Shown here piece by piece: positions 22,602-29,563 of a stretch of DNA of 43,128 bases. Source of the stretch: Microbacterium resistens NBRC 103078 (lineage in GTDB: Bacteria; Actinomycetota; Actinomycetes; Actinomycetales; Microbacteriaceae); contig NZ_BCRA01000049.1 in assembly GCF_001552355.1 (NCBI RefSeq), positions 1 through 43,128 of the forward strand, given 5' to 3'. The translations under genes and the position numbers were made by a program. The first letter of the stretch is position 1. Each line of letters starts with the position of its first letter. Under the pieces are notes generated by a model, which searched no databases, was not told the DNA's origin, and saw nothing but the letters and a program-made list of their open reading frames with translations.

Positions 22602-22687
22602 TCTGTGTCAGGGGGAGGGCCAGGGACGGGTTTCGGGGGCTTGACGGCGGCGCACCCTGTGCAATATGGGCGCGCCGCCGTGCGGCG

Positions 22688-22912
22688 TCAGGCGCCGACG
22701 AGCTCGCGCTCGGCCGGGGCGCCGTCGCTGCCCTCGCCGATGGCCCGGCGGATCTGCCACCACGAGTCGTAGCTGCGCTCGGGGAGGTCCTGGACGACGA
22801 GGAGATCCGTCATCGGCAGGCCCTCGCGGCGCGCCTCGCGGACCAGATCGTCCTTCTCCGCCGGGTACTCCATCTCGGCGAGGAAGCGGTTGAGTGAGGG
22901 GGAGAGCATCAT
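22688..22912 (-). CDS. DUF2795-domain small protein
   Basis: A 74-residue protein. The core YPAEKDDLVREARREGLPMTDLLVVQDLPERSYDSWWQIRRAIGE, quoted only as end points YPAEKDDLV and YDSWWQIRRAIG, matches the DUF2795 pattern (YPAxKxdLvxxAxxxgaxxxvlxxLexLPdxxYxsxxdV). Function is unknown; the family often sits near stress genes, as here beside hsp20. Two in-frame ATGs (22912, 22909) follow AAGGAGCAGGAG; the first is used. Confidence 0.82.
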   Translation of the reverse strand: MMLSPSLNRFLAEMEYPAEKDDLVREARREGLPMTDLLVVQDLPERSYDSWWQIRRAIGEGSDGAPAERELVGA

Positions 22913-22946
22913 GCTCCTGCTCCTTCCGTGGACGGGGCGCCGCCGA

Positions 22947-22974
22947 CCGGGGCGTCCGGATCCGGACGCCCCGG
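22947..22974. terminator. Perfect 28-bp palindrome, terminator of hsp20
   Basis: The half-site CCGGGGCGTCCGGA (22947-22960) is followed immediately by its reverse complement (22961-22974). It lies 17 nt after the hsp20 stop on the minus strand and before the DUF2795 gene. Confidence 0.7.
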
Positions 22975-22990
22975 GGCGGTCGCCAGGGGA

Positions 22991-23413
22991 TCAGGCGGTG
23001 AGGGACGCTGTCTGGTCCGCGGACGCGACGGCGATCTTGCGCGGCTTCGCCCGTTCGCTCACGGGGATGATCACGGTGAGCACGCCGCTCTCGTACGACG
23101 CCGAGATCTTCTCCAGATCGACGCCGTCCCCGAGGGTGAACTGGCGCAGGAAGGACCCCGCCGTGCGCTCGCGGTTCAGCCAGCGCACGCCCTCGCCGGA
23201 GTCCGCGGTGCGCTGGGCGCGGATCGTCAGCAGCGACCCGTCCAGATCGATGTCGATCGATCCGGGGTCCACGCCGGGCAGGTCGGCGTGAAGGATGTAT
23301 CGGTCGCCGTCACGGGCGAGGTCGACCGGCATGAATCGGGGTGCGCGGCCGGAGTCCAGCACGCTCGCGGCGAAGCGATCGAGCTGACTGATCGGGTCGA
23401 AGTTCAATGCCAT
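22991..23413 (-). CDS. Small heat-shock protein, Hsp20/alpha-crystallin family
   Basis: A 140-residue chaperone that holds unfolding proteins. The alpha-crystallin domain covers ~28-125: MPVDLARDGDRYILHADLPG at the start, IDIDLDGSLLTIRAQR, the linker with GSFLRQFTLGDGVDL, and ASYESGVLTVIIPV, the A-x-x-x-n-G-v-L motif. The usual I-x-I/V tail is weak. ATG 23413 follows AAGGAG. It is divergent from an HspR-like MerR gene, which probably represses it. A palindrome terminates it. Confidence 0.93.
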   Translation of the reverse strand: MALNFDPISQLDRFAASVLDSGRAPRFMPVDLARDGDRYILHADLPGVDPGSIDIDLDGSLLTIRAQRTADSGEGVRWLNRERTAGSFLRQFTLGDGVDLEKISASYESGVLTVIIPVSERAKPRKIAVASADQTASLTA

Positions 23414-23451
23414 GATGTGCTCCTTTCGTGCGGCCCGAATCGGGCGGTGGG

Positions 23452-23470
23452 GATGCAGGTAATCTGCATC
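23452..23470. promoter_or_regulatory. Candidate operator between hsp20 and the MerR regulator
   Basis: Perfect 7-5-7 dyad: GATGCAG, GTAAT, CTGCATC. It sits over the -35/spacer region relative to a TAGATT (23479-23484) that could be the regulator's -10, the position used by MerR-family proteins. It is not the HAIR sequence of Streptomyces HspR. Confidence 0.5.
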
Positions 23471-23534
23471 ATGTGCTATAGATTTACTCATACAACACAT
23501 CGAACCGATCTGCAAGTACCCGATGAGGATCACC

Positions 23535-23849
23535 ATGACTGAGCGCGACTCCGGGACGCCGGTGTACGGCATCGCCATCGCCGCGCAGCTGGTGGGGATG
23601 CCGATCCCCACACTCCGGCTGTTCGAGAGCAAGGGGCTGCTGACGCCTTCCCGCAGCGACGGCGGGACCCGCCAGTACAGCGACGACGACATCGACCGGC
23701 TCAAGCGTGCGGGCCGGCTCCGCGACGAGGGGCTCAACATCGCCGGGATCAGCCGGGTGCTGGATCTCGAGGACGCGAACGCCCAGCTGCAGGCGGAGCT
23801 GTCCGAGAGCCGAGGCGCGGACGGAGGGGGCGAGCGGCCCGCGTCCTGA
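23535..23849 (+). CDS. MerR-family regulator, HspR-like
   Basis: A 104-residue protein. The winged helix is IAIAAQLVGMPIPTLRLFES, then KGLLTPSRSDGGTRQYSDDD, and DEGLNIAGISRVLDLE, closely following HspR wording. A short coiled coil (DANAQLQAELSES) and a disordered tail end it. ATG 23535 is preferred to ATG 23523 because GAGGA lies 7 nt upstream of it. Divergent from hsp20, with a perfect dyad in between; it probably controls hsp20 and itself. HspR itself pairs with DnaK, which is not in this window, so this may be a dedicated paralogue. Confidence 0.85.
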   Translation: MTERDSGTPVYGIAIAAQLVGMPIPTLRLFESKGLLTPSRSDGGTRQYSDDDIDRLKRAGRLRDEGLNIAGISRVLDLEDANAQLQAELSESRGADGGGERPAS

Positions 23850-23889
23850 GCCGCGCGGGAGTGGTCTGTCCGGCCGCGCGTCACCAGGA

Positions 23890-23911
23890 GTTCAGCCGGC
23901 GTTCCGTTCGC
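23890..23911 (+). promoter_or_regulatory. PHO-box-like direct repeat upstream of phnD
   Basis: GTTCAGCCGGC (23890-23900) and GTTCCGTTCGC (23901-23911) are adjacent 11-bp units resembling the GTTCAYYYRS repeats bound by actinobacterial PhoP. The second unit is a poor match. Placement before a phosphorus-compound importer is suggestive. Confidence 0.3.
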
Positions 23912-23921
23912 GGTACGCCGG
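23896..23921 (+). terminator. Candidate terminator after the MerR gene
   Basis: CCGGCGT (23896-23902) pairs with ACGCCGG (23915-23921), loop 12 nt, about 46 nt after the MerR stop. It overlaps the PHO-box-like repeat, so the two readings compete. Confidence 0.35.
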
Positions 23922-24003
23922 TCTCGTAATTCCCCGTCACCTTCCGGAGTTGGAATACCGGTGATCTCGCAATGGCGAGGCACCCTCCTCCCGAAAGGTC
24001 ATC

Positions 24004-24906
24004 ATGCGCCGCTTCACCCTGCCCGCCGTGGGCCTCCTCGGCGTCGCCGCTCTCGCCCTCACCGGCTGCCAGGGCGCCACCGCCCAGGCCGCCCCCGCCG
24101 ATTCCGACGCCCCCATCACCATCGCCACCCTCCCGATCGGGGAGGACCCCACCGCGGAGAACCCGATCGAGGTCTTCGCCGAGCTCTTCGAGGAGGCCAC
24201 CGGCCGCGCGGTGGAGGTCACCGACGTCCCGGACTACCTCAGCGTGGTCGAGGCGATCCGCGCCGACCACGTCGACATCGGGATCATGAGCGGGTTCCCC
24301 TCCGCGCTCGCGGTCAACACCGGCGAGGTCGACCCGCTCGTGGCCTTCCGCGGCGACGACAAGCCCGTCTCCACCTGCGTCGTCCTGAAGGACTCGCCCG
24401 TGCAGAAGCCCGAGGACCTGAAGGGCAAGACCGTGGCCTTCGCGGACCAGGCGTCGAGCTCCGGCTACTTCATGCCCGTCTACATGCTGCACGAGGCGGG
24501 GCTGGAGCAGGGCGAGGACTACGAGGCGATCTTCGCCGGCGGTCACGAGGGGTCCTTCGCCGCCCTCGCGCAGGGACAGGTCGACGCCGCCTGCACCGCC
24601 ATCATGCTCACCCAGCTGGGCGCCCCGATGTTCCCGTTCGCCGACGGCGAGTGGCGCGCCGTGGGCGAGAGCCCGTCGATGGCCGTCCAGGGCACGGTGC
24701 TCGGGCGCCAGTCGCTCGACGAGGAGACGCGGACCGTGATCGCGGACGGCATCGCCGCGGTCTTCTCGCCGGAGAACGCCGAGCGCCTGGGCGCGATGGG
24801 CAGCTTCGCGACCCTGGAGCAGACCGTGGCCCCGGAGGCGTCCACCTACGCGTCCTTCGCCGAGATCGCGGGCGTCGCGGGCGTCGAGCTGAAGGATCTG
24901 AAGTGA
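24004..24906 (+). CDS. phnD: Phosphonate/phosphate-type ABC transporter substrate-binding lipoprotein
   Basis: A 300-residue PhnD/PtxB-type receptor with lipobox LTGC. The body matches the family: ITIATLPIGEDPT near the N terminus, YLSVVEAIRADHVDIGIMSG, LKGKTVAFADQASSSGYFMP (the family's S-S-x-S-G-Y/F-xxP ligand loop) and AALAQGQVDAACT. It captures a phosphorus oxyanion outside the membrane; phosphonate, phosphite or a small organophosphate cannot be told apart. GAAAGG precedes ATG 24004. First gene of a five-gene coupled operon. Confidence 0.9.
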   Translation: MRRFTLPAVGLLGVAALALTGCQGATAQAAPADSDAPITIATLPIGEDPTAENPIEVFAELFEEATGRAVEVTDVPDYLSVVEAIRADHVDIGIMSGFPSALAVNTGEVDPLVAFRGDDKPVSTCVVLKDSPVQKPEDLKGKTVAFADQASSSGYFMPVYMLHEAGLEQGEDYEAIFAGGHEGSFAALAQGQVDAACTAIMLTQLGAPMFPFADGEWRAVGESPSMAVQGTVLGRQSLDEETRTVIADGIAAVFSPENAERLGAMGSFATLEQTVAPEASTYASFAEIAGVAGVELKDLK

Positions 24907-25775
24907 CGACGGTGCGCATCGACGGGTCGGAGGCGAACATCTCCGGCCCGGGGGTCCCCGTCCGCTCGTCGGCTCCGGTCGTGGCCGAGCGCACGCCCAC
25001 CGCGGAGGTGCGCCACGCGCTGCCGCGGGTGAGCGTCCGCGGCCTCGGCGTCGCCTACGACGGGACCGCCGTGCTCGACGGCGTGGACCTGGACCTGTTC
25101 GCCGGGGAGACGGTGGCGCTGCTCGGCGCGTCCGGCTCGGGCAAGTCGACGCTGATGCGGAGCCTCACCGGCTTCGCCCCGGTCTCGTCCGGCACCGTGC
25201 GCGTCGCGGGCCACGACGTCGTGAACCTCCGTCGCGGCGAACTGCGCCGGCTGCGCGCGGACGTCGGCCAGGTCTTCCAGCAGTTCCACCTCATCCCGCG
25301 GCTGAGCGTGCTGACGAACGTGCTCACGGGCGCGCTGCACGGCGCCGGACCGGTGAACCTCGTCGGCGGCTTCTCCCGCGCGGACCGCACCCGTGCCCTG
25401 GACCTGCTCGACCGCGTCGGCATCGCGCACAAGGCCACGGCGCCGGCGCGCTCCCTCTCCGGCGGACAGCAGCAGCGGGTCGCGATCGCCCGCGCCCTCA
25501 TGCAGCAGCCGAAGGTGATCCTGGCGGACGAGCCCGTCGCCTCCCTGGATCCGCGGCTCGCCGACTCGGTGCTGGAACTGCTGCGACGGATCGCGACCGA
25601 GGACGGGATCCCCGTGCTCGTCAGCCTGCACGTGCTGCCCCTCGCCCTCGCCCACAGCGACCGCATCGTGGGCCTGCGGCAGGGGCGGATGATCGTGTCG
25701 GACGCCACGACGCGTCTCGACGCCGCGGCGCTGGCACCGCTCTACGACAGCGAGGAGCACGGCGATGAGCGTTGA
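24903..25775 (+). CDS. phnC: Phosphonate-type ABC transporter ATP-binding protein
   Basis: A 290-residue ATPase with Walker A GASGSGKST, Q-loop VFQQFHLIPRLSVLTNVL (PhnC wording), signature LSGGQQQRVAIARA, Walker B VILADEPVASLDP and H-loop VSLHV. The first ~40 residues are a low-complexity extension not usual for PhnC, beginning at a GTG that overlaps the phnD stop by 4 bp; a shorter start is possible but would break the coupling. Confidence 0.92.
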   Translation: MTTVRIDGSEANISGPGVPVRSSAPVVAERTPTAEVRHALPRVSVRGLGVAYDGTAVLDGVDLDLFAGETVALLGASGSGKSTLMRSLTGFAPVSSGTVRVAGHDVVNLRRGELRRLRADVGQVFQQFHLIPRLSVLTNVLTGALHGAGPVNLVGGFSRADRTRALDLLDRVGIAHKATAPARSLSGGQQQRVAIARALMQQPKVILADEPVASLDPRLADSVLELLRRIATEDGIPVLVSLHVLPLALAHSDRIVGLRQGRMIVSDATTRLDAAALAPLYDSEEHGDER

Positions 25776-26598
25776 CGCGCCGGCCCGCACCGCAGCGACA
25801 GCACTCGACCCCGCCGAGCGCCGACGGCTCGAGAGCGCCTTCCGCGTGCCCCGCACCCGGTTCCTCCTGGGGCTGCCCGTCGCCCTCCTGGTGCTGATCT
25901 GGTCCTTCCAGGGCGCAGGCTTCGACTTCGTGAAGCTCGGCGACGGCGCGGTGAACATGGGAGAGTTCCTCTCGCGGCTCTTCCCGCCCGACTTCTCGAA
26001 GATCGGCACGATCCTGTCGCTGCTGCTGGAGACGTTCCAGATGGCCGTCGTGGGGACGGTTCTCGGCGCCGTGCTCTCGCTGGTGGTCGCGTTCGGAGCG
26101 GCGTCGAACATCGCCCCGCGCTGGCTCTACTACCCGACGCGCTGGGTGATGAACATCATCCGGTCGGTGCCCGATCTGGTCTTCGCGCTGATGTTCGTCT
26201 CCGCGGTGGGCCTCGGGCCGTTCGCGGGGATCCTGGCCATGACGCTCGGGTCCCTCGGGTCGATCGGCAAGATCTTCGCGGAGGCGATGGAGCAGGTCGA
26301 CCGCGGACCGGTGACCGCGATGCAGGCCGTCGGCGCCTCGAAGAGGCAGGTGATCCAGTACGGAGTCCTGCCGCAGGCGGCGCCGCTGCTCACCTCGTAC
26401 ACCCTGCTGCTGTTCGAGGGGAACGTCCGCGGGGCCACCATCCTCGGCCTCGTCGGCGCGGGCGGCATCGGCCTCGAGCTCACCACCGCCATGCGCATGT
26501 ACGACTACGGCCACCTCAGCGCCATCATCATCTGCATCATCGTGCTGGTCACGCTGATCGACCAGGGCAGCGCCCTCATCCGAAGGAGGATCACATGA
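25765..26598 (+). CDS. phnE: Phosphonate-type ABC transporter permease
   Basis: A 277-residue permease with about six hydrophobic segments. It carries the PhnE wording LLLETFQMAVVGTVLGAVLS, MNIIRSVPDLVFALMFVSAVGLGPFAG, the EAA loop EAMEQVDRGPVTAMQAVGASKRQ, and GATILGLVGAGGIGLEL. It overlaps phnC by 11 bp and the phosphatase gene by 4 bp. Only one permease is present, so it probably works as a homodimer. Confidence 0.93.
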   Translation: MSVDAPARTAATALDPAERRRLESAFRVPRTRFLLGLPVALLVLIWSFQGAGFDFVKLGDGAVNMGEFLSRLFPPDFSKIGTILSLLLETFQMAVVGTVLGAVLSLVVAFGAASNIAPRWLYYPTRWVMNIIRSVPDLVFALMFVSAVGLGPFAGILAMTLGSLGSIGKIFAEAMEQVDRGPVTAMQAVGASKRQVIQYGVLPQAAPLLTSYTLLLFEGNVRGATILGLVGAGGIGLELTTAMRMYDYGHLSAIIICIIVLVTLIDQGSALIRRRIT

Positions 26599-27365
26599 CC
26601 GTCGTCGACACCACCCCCGCCGTGCCCCTGAGCGCCCCCGTCAACCTCCGCGACCTCGGCGGCATCCGGATCGACGGCGGCGTGCTGCGCCGCGGCGTCG
26701 CCATCCGCACCGACGACCTGGCCTATGCCACGGAGGAGGTGGCGGACCGGCTGGTCGCCGACGGCCTCGCCGCCGTGATCGACCTGCGCTCGCCCCTCGA
26801 GGCATCGGTCACCGGACGCGGGCCGCTCGGTGCCCTCCCCGTGGCCTACCACCACCTGCCGCTGATCGCGGACGTGGGGACGTCGATGAAGGAGGACCGG
26901 CCGGCGCTCGGCCACGAGGCGATGGGCGCCATGTACGTGCGGATGGCGGAGGGGGCCGCGGCGCCGCTGGTGACCGCCCTCGCCGTCATCGCGCACGCGC
27001 CCGGAGCGGTGGCGTTCCACTGCGCCGCCGGGCGGGACCGCACGGGCGTCCTCGCCGCGATGCTGCTGCTCGCCCTCGGGGCCGACGACGAGGCGATCGT
27101 CGCCGACTATGCCCGCACCGGCGAGAACATGCCGGCGATCATGCGCCGGAACGAGCCCGTCATGGGTGCGATGTGGCGCGCGCTGGGGATCGACGTGGAC
27201 GCGCACGACGGCAGCGCGCTGCTGGGCGACGGGATGGACGCCTCGATGCGGATCCTGCTCGGCATGCTTCGCGAGCGCCACGGCGATCCGCTGGCGCCGT
27301 TGCGGGCCGCGGGGCTCTCCGACGACCTCGTCGCCCGGCTCCGGTCGCGGGCGCTCGCCGCATGA
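26595..27365 (+). CDS. Tyrosine-phosphatase-fold phosphohydrolase (Y_phosphatase3 type), coupled to phnDCE
   Basis: A 256-residue enzyme starting VNLRDLGGIRIDGGVLRRG, the NxRDLGG opening of the Y_phosphatase3 (PF13350) family. The general-acid region is around HHLPLIADVG. The phosphate loop is HCAAGRDRTG with nucleophile Cys143 and Arg149 (CX5R). C-terminal helices follow. Family members include MptpB-like protein/lipid phosphatases. Here it is translationally coupled to an importer for a phosphorus compound, so it may instead dephosphorylate the imported substrate (inference). It lacks the long lid and secretion features of virulence phosphatases. GAAGGAGGA precedes ATG 26595. Confidence 0.88.
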   Translation: MTVVDTTPAVPLSAPVNLRDLGGIRIDGGVLRRGVAIRTDDLAYATEEVADRLVADGLAAVIDLRSPLEASVTGRGPLGALPVAYHHLPLIADVGTSMKEDRPALGHEAMGAMYVRMAEGAAAPLVTALAVIAHAPGAVAFHCAAGRDRTGVLAAMLLLALGADDEAIVADYARTGENMPAIMRRNEPVMGAMWRALGIDVDAHDGSALLGDGMDASMRILLGMLRERHGDPLAPLRAAGLSDDLVARLRSRALAA

Positions 27366-27994
27366 CGATGCTCGCAGCCGAGGCGACCGGGGCCGCACGA
27401 CGAGGCCCCGGTCGTCCTCGCGATGCGGAGATCGACGGCCAGATCATCGCCGCGACGCTCGCGATCATCGATGCCGGGGAGGACGTCACCGTGAGCCGGG
27501 TCGTGGCGCGCGGCGGCGTCAGCCGCGCCGCCCTGTATCGCCGATGGCCCTCCCTCACGACCCTCATCGCGCAGGCGCTGGACGTCGGCAGGGAGGTGCC
27601 CCCGGAGTATCCGGAGGGGCAGGATCTCCGCGAGGCGGTGCTCGCCAGCCTGGGGCTCGGGCCGGACGGCGTGGCCCCGTCGGCGCCGGGATACTCGGAG
27701 GAGCGGTTCCGCCAGCGGATCCGTCTCGTCATGGCCGACCGGGCGCTGCAGCGCGCGTACTGGGCCTCGCACGTGTCGCGGCGCCGTGTGCCCCTGGAGA
27801 ACGCGCTGCGCCGGGGGATCGCGCGAGGGGAGCTGCGCGCGGACCTCGACGTGGAGGCCTGTTTCGATGCGATCGCCGGCGCGGCGTACTACCAGCTCGT
27901 CGTCCGCGGGGAGCGCATCGACGATCCGTCCACGAACGCCCGGCTGCGCTCGGCGCTCGAGATGATCTGGCGCGGGATGGTCGCGCCGGACTGA
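27362..27994 (+). CDS. TetR-family transcriptional regulator of the phn operon
   Basis: A 210-residue TetR regulator: DNA-binding helices at about 20-65 (TLAIIDAGEDVTVSRVVARG, VSRAALYRRWPSLTTLI) and a C-terminal ligand domain resembling TetR_C_16/33 types (AYYQLVVRGERID). It is the last gene of the operon and overlaps the phosphatase stop by 4 bp (ATGA); ATG 27368 is an alternative. Probably autoregulates the operon; no clear palindromic TetR operator was found upstream of phnD. Confidence 0.85.
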   Translation: MTMLAAEATGAARRGPGRPRDAEIDGQIIAATLAIIDAGEDVTVSRVVARGGVSRAALYRRWPSLTTLIAQALDVGREVPPEYPEGQDLREAVLASLGLGPDGVAPSAPGYSEERFRQRIRLVMADRALQRAYWASHVSRRRVPLENALRRGIARGELRADLDVEACFDAIAGAAYYQLVVRGERIDDPSTNARLRSALEMIWRGMVAPD

Positions 27995-28000
27995 TCCGGA

Positions 28001-28492
28001 TCAGGCGGGGTGACCGTCGCGGATCTCCTCGTCCGCGGTCGAGGGCTGGGACGTGGCGGTCGCCTTCCCCTCGGCGAGGTACGCGAGCCGGTGCAGGGTC
28101 TCGCGGTTGCGCCAGGACAGGACCAGATCCAGGAGCGGGCGCGGCGCGAACCGGCCGGGACCGGCGACGGCCTCCTCCCGGATCCGCACGATGCAGCCGT
28201 CGCCCCGGGGCTTCACGTCGATGACGACCCGTGCCTCGCCGATCGGCCAGCCCTTCGGACGCATGACCAGCCGCCGCGGCTCGTCGCGCTCCTCCACGAC
28301 GGTCACGTCGTCGATGAGCAACGGCCACACACCGAAGGAATGGTGCAGGCGGGCGCCCGGGGCGGGCCACGCCTCGTCGACCTCCCGCATCCGGGAGGCG
28401 CCGACGACCCAGGAGGGGAAGATCCAGCCGTCGCCGAGCACCCGGAACACGTCCTCCGGGGTGCAGCGCAGCGTGCGGACGGTAACGGACAT
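28001..28492 (-). CDS. SRPBCC-family (START-like) ligand-binding protein
   Basis: A 163-residue protein of the polyketide cyclase/SRPBCC superfamily. The opening VTVRTLRCTPEDVFRVLGDG, the WVVGASRMREVD stretch, ARLHHSFGVWPLLIDD and the late RFAPRPLLDLVLSWRNRETLHRLA helix fit the helix-grip fold that binds hydrophobic ligands. No enzymatic residue is recognisable. ATG 28492 is preceded by GAGGA; a GTG one codon earlier is possible. Converges 6 bp from the TetR gene; divergent from the NTF2-like gene. Confidence 0.82.
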   Translation of the reverse strand: MSVTVRTLRCTPEDVFRVLGDGWIFPSWVVGASRMREVDEAWPAPGARLHHSFGVWPLLIDDVTVVEERDEPRRLVMRPKGWPIGEARVVIDVKPRGDGCIVRIREEAVAGPGRFAPRPLLDLVLSWRNRETLHRLAYLAEGKATATSQPSTADEEIRDGHPA

Positions 28493-28687
28493 CACCGGTG
28501 TCCTCGCGGGAGAGCGCGCATGGCCTCAGGCTTGCGCTGCGGCCGACCTCGGCCAAGGTGCTGGACATCACGACGGCGGGGCGCTATAGACGCCGTGGTC
28601 GCCGGCGGCGCTCCCGCCGTCTGCCTTCGGTGTCAACCGGGTGGCCGATCCGACCCGGAGCCGTGATCCTCTCGGGGAGGAGGGATC

Positions 28688-29062
28688 ATGAGGACCACGA
28701 CCGACGTCATTCACGACCATCTGCGCAGACGGCTCGACGGCGACCTGGACGGCGACACCGAGAACTACGGCGAGGACGTCGTCCAGCTCACGGCGTCGGG
28801 CATCTACCGCGGCCGTTCCGGCGTCCGGGACTGCGCCGCCGAACTGCAACGGCTGGTCGGATCGGCGACCTTCACGTACCGCCAGACTCTCGTCGACGGT
28901 CCGTACGCGTTTCTCGAGTGGACGGCGGAGAGCGACGAGATCACTGTCGGAGACGGCGCGGACAGCTTCGTCGTCCACGACGGCCGCATCGTGCTGCAGA
29001 CCATCCACTACACGCCCCGGCGCGCGGAGTCGGCCGACGACCCGGGGGCGGATGACAGGTGA
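28688..29062 (+). CDS. NTF2-like/SnoaL-fold protein
   Basis: A 124-residue protein: helical start (TDVIHDHLRRRLDGDLDGDT), the strand VQLTASGIYRGRSGVRDC, and two long strands ending FVVHDGRIVLQTIHYT. This is the SnoaL/NTF2 cone fold that appears in ketosteroid-isomerase-like enzymes and ligand-binding proteins. Active-site residues cannot be assigned. GGGGAGGAGGG precedes ATG 28688. The 3' end lies just upstream of the iron-regulated SIP gene, which has its own promoter. Confidence 0.78.
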   Translation: MRTTTDVIHDHLRRRLDGDLDGDTENYGEDVVQLTASGIYRGRSGVRDCAAELQRLVGSATFTYRQTLVDGPYAFLEWTAESDEITVGDGADSFVVHDGRIVLQTIHYTPRRAESADDPGADDR

Positions 29063-29077
29063 CAGGTGTGGATTGAT

Positions 29078-29096
29078 TTAGGTAAGGCTAACCTTG
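29078..29096 (+). promoter_or_regulatory. DtxR/IdeR iron box before the SIP-domain gene
   Basis: TTAGGTAAGGCTAACCTTG matches the consensus TTAGGTTAGGCTAACCTAA at 16 of 19 positions by eye. It covers the -10 TAACCT (29089-29094). Confidence 0.8.
29089..29094 (+). promoter_or_regulatory. -10 box of a leaderless promoter for the SIP-domain gene
   Basis: TAACCT, 6 nt, then ATG at 29101, embedded in the iron box. Confidence 0.6.
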
Positions 29097-29100
29097 GGAC

Positions 29101-29532
29101 ATGATCCCTACCGATCTCGATCGAGAGCACTATGTCCTCGCGGGCGTCGGCACCGACGTCCCGTTCCTCAACCGGCTGCTCGGCGCCCTTCCCCTGGACG
29201 GGTACGGGCAGGTGTTCATCGAGAGCGCGGGGCCGATGACCCTCCGCGGATGGCCGGGTCCGCCCGGAGTCATGCCGATCCAGGTGCGCCAGGACCTCGC
29301 TCCCGCGCGGGACGGACGGCTTCCCCGACCCGGCGAGGTGCTGGCGGATGCGCTGGGAAGCTGGGCGGAGGAGTGGCTGCCCGAGCCCGGGACGCGCCGG
29401 CCTCTCCCGTTCACCCTGTGGATCGGGGCCGCGGGGCATCCCGCCGTGGACCGGCTGTGCGCTCGTCTCACGCGGGAGCATCCCTGGTTGCACCTGCATC
29501 ACCCGACCGGCGCCACGGCCTCCGGACGGTGA
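29101..29532 (+). CDS. Stand-alone SIP (siderophore-interacting protein) domain protein
   Basis: A 143-residue protein resembling only the C-terminal NAD(P)H-binding SIP domain of siderophore-interacting ferric reductases. Supporting pieces are HYVLAGVGTDVPFLNRLLGALP, the first strand and helix of the Rossmann-like half, a second strand YGQVFIESAG, and LPFTLWIGAAGHPAVDRLCARL. The FAD-binding beta-barrel that normally precedes SIP is absent and there is no room for it. It might bind NAD(P)H or a ferri-siderophore on its own or pair with a separate flavin subunit. The near-consensus iron box over a leaderless promoter shows it is part of the iron-starvation response. Family call is moderately sure; function is inferred. 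Confidence 0.75.
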   Translation: MIPTDLDREHYVLAGVGTDVPFLNRLLGALPLDGYGQVFIESAGPMTLRGWPGPPGVMPIQVRQDLAPARDGRLPRPGEVLADALGSWAEEWLPEPGTRRPLPFTLWIGAAGHPAVDRLCARLTREHPWLHLHHPTGATASGR

Positions 29533-29551
29533 CGACGTCACGGCACCGAGG

Positions 29552-29557
29552 TACCGT
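29552..29557 (+). promoter_or_regulatory. -10 box of a leaderless promoter for the 29564 lipoprotein
   Basis: TACCGT, 6 nt, then GTG at 29564. Confidence 0.6.
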
Positions 29558-29563
29558 GAACGG

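Noticed and set aside
23414..23534. HAIR (HspR) or CIRCE (HrcA) element before hsp20
   Set aside because: Neither CTTGAGT-N7-ACTCAAG nor TTAGCACTC-N9-GAGTGCTAA is present; only the GATGCAG dyad is.
27362..27994. The TetR protein as the binder of the palindrome at 31349
   Set aside because: Only proximity of about 3.4 kb supports it; the palindrome is not found upstream of the phn operon that encodes this regulator.
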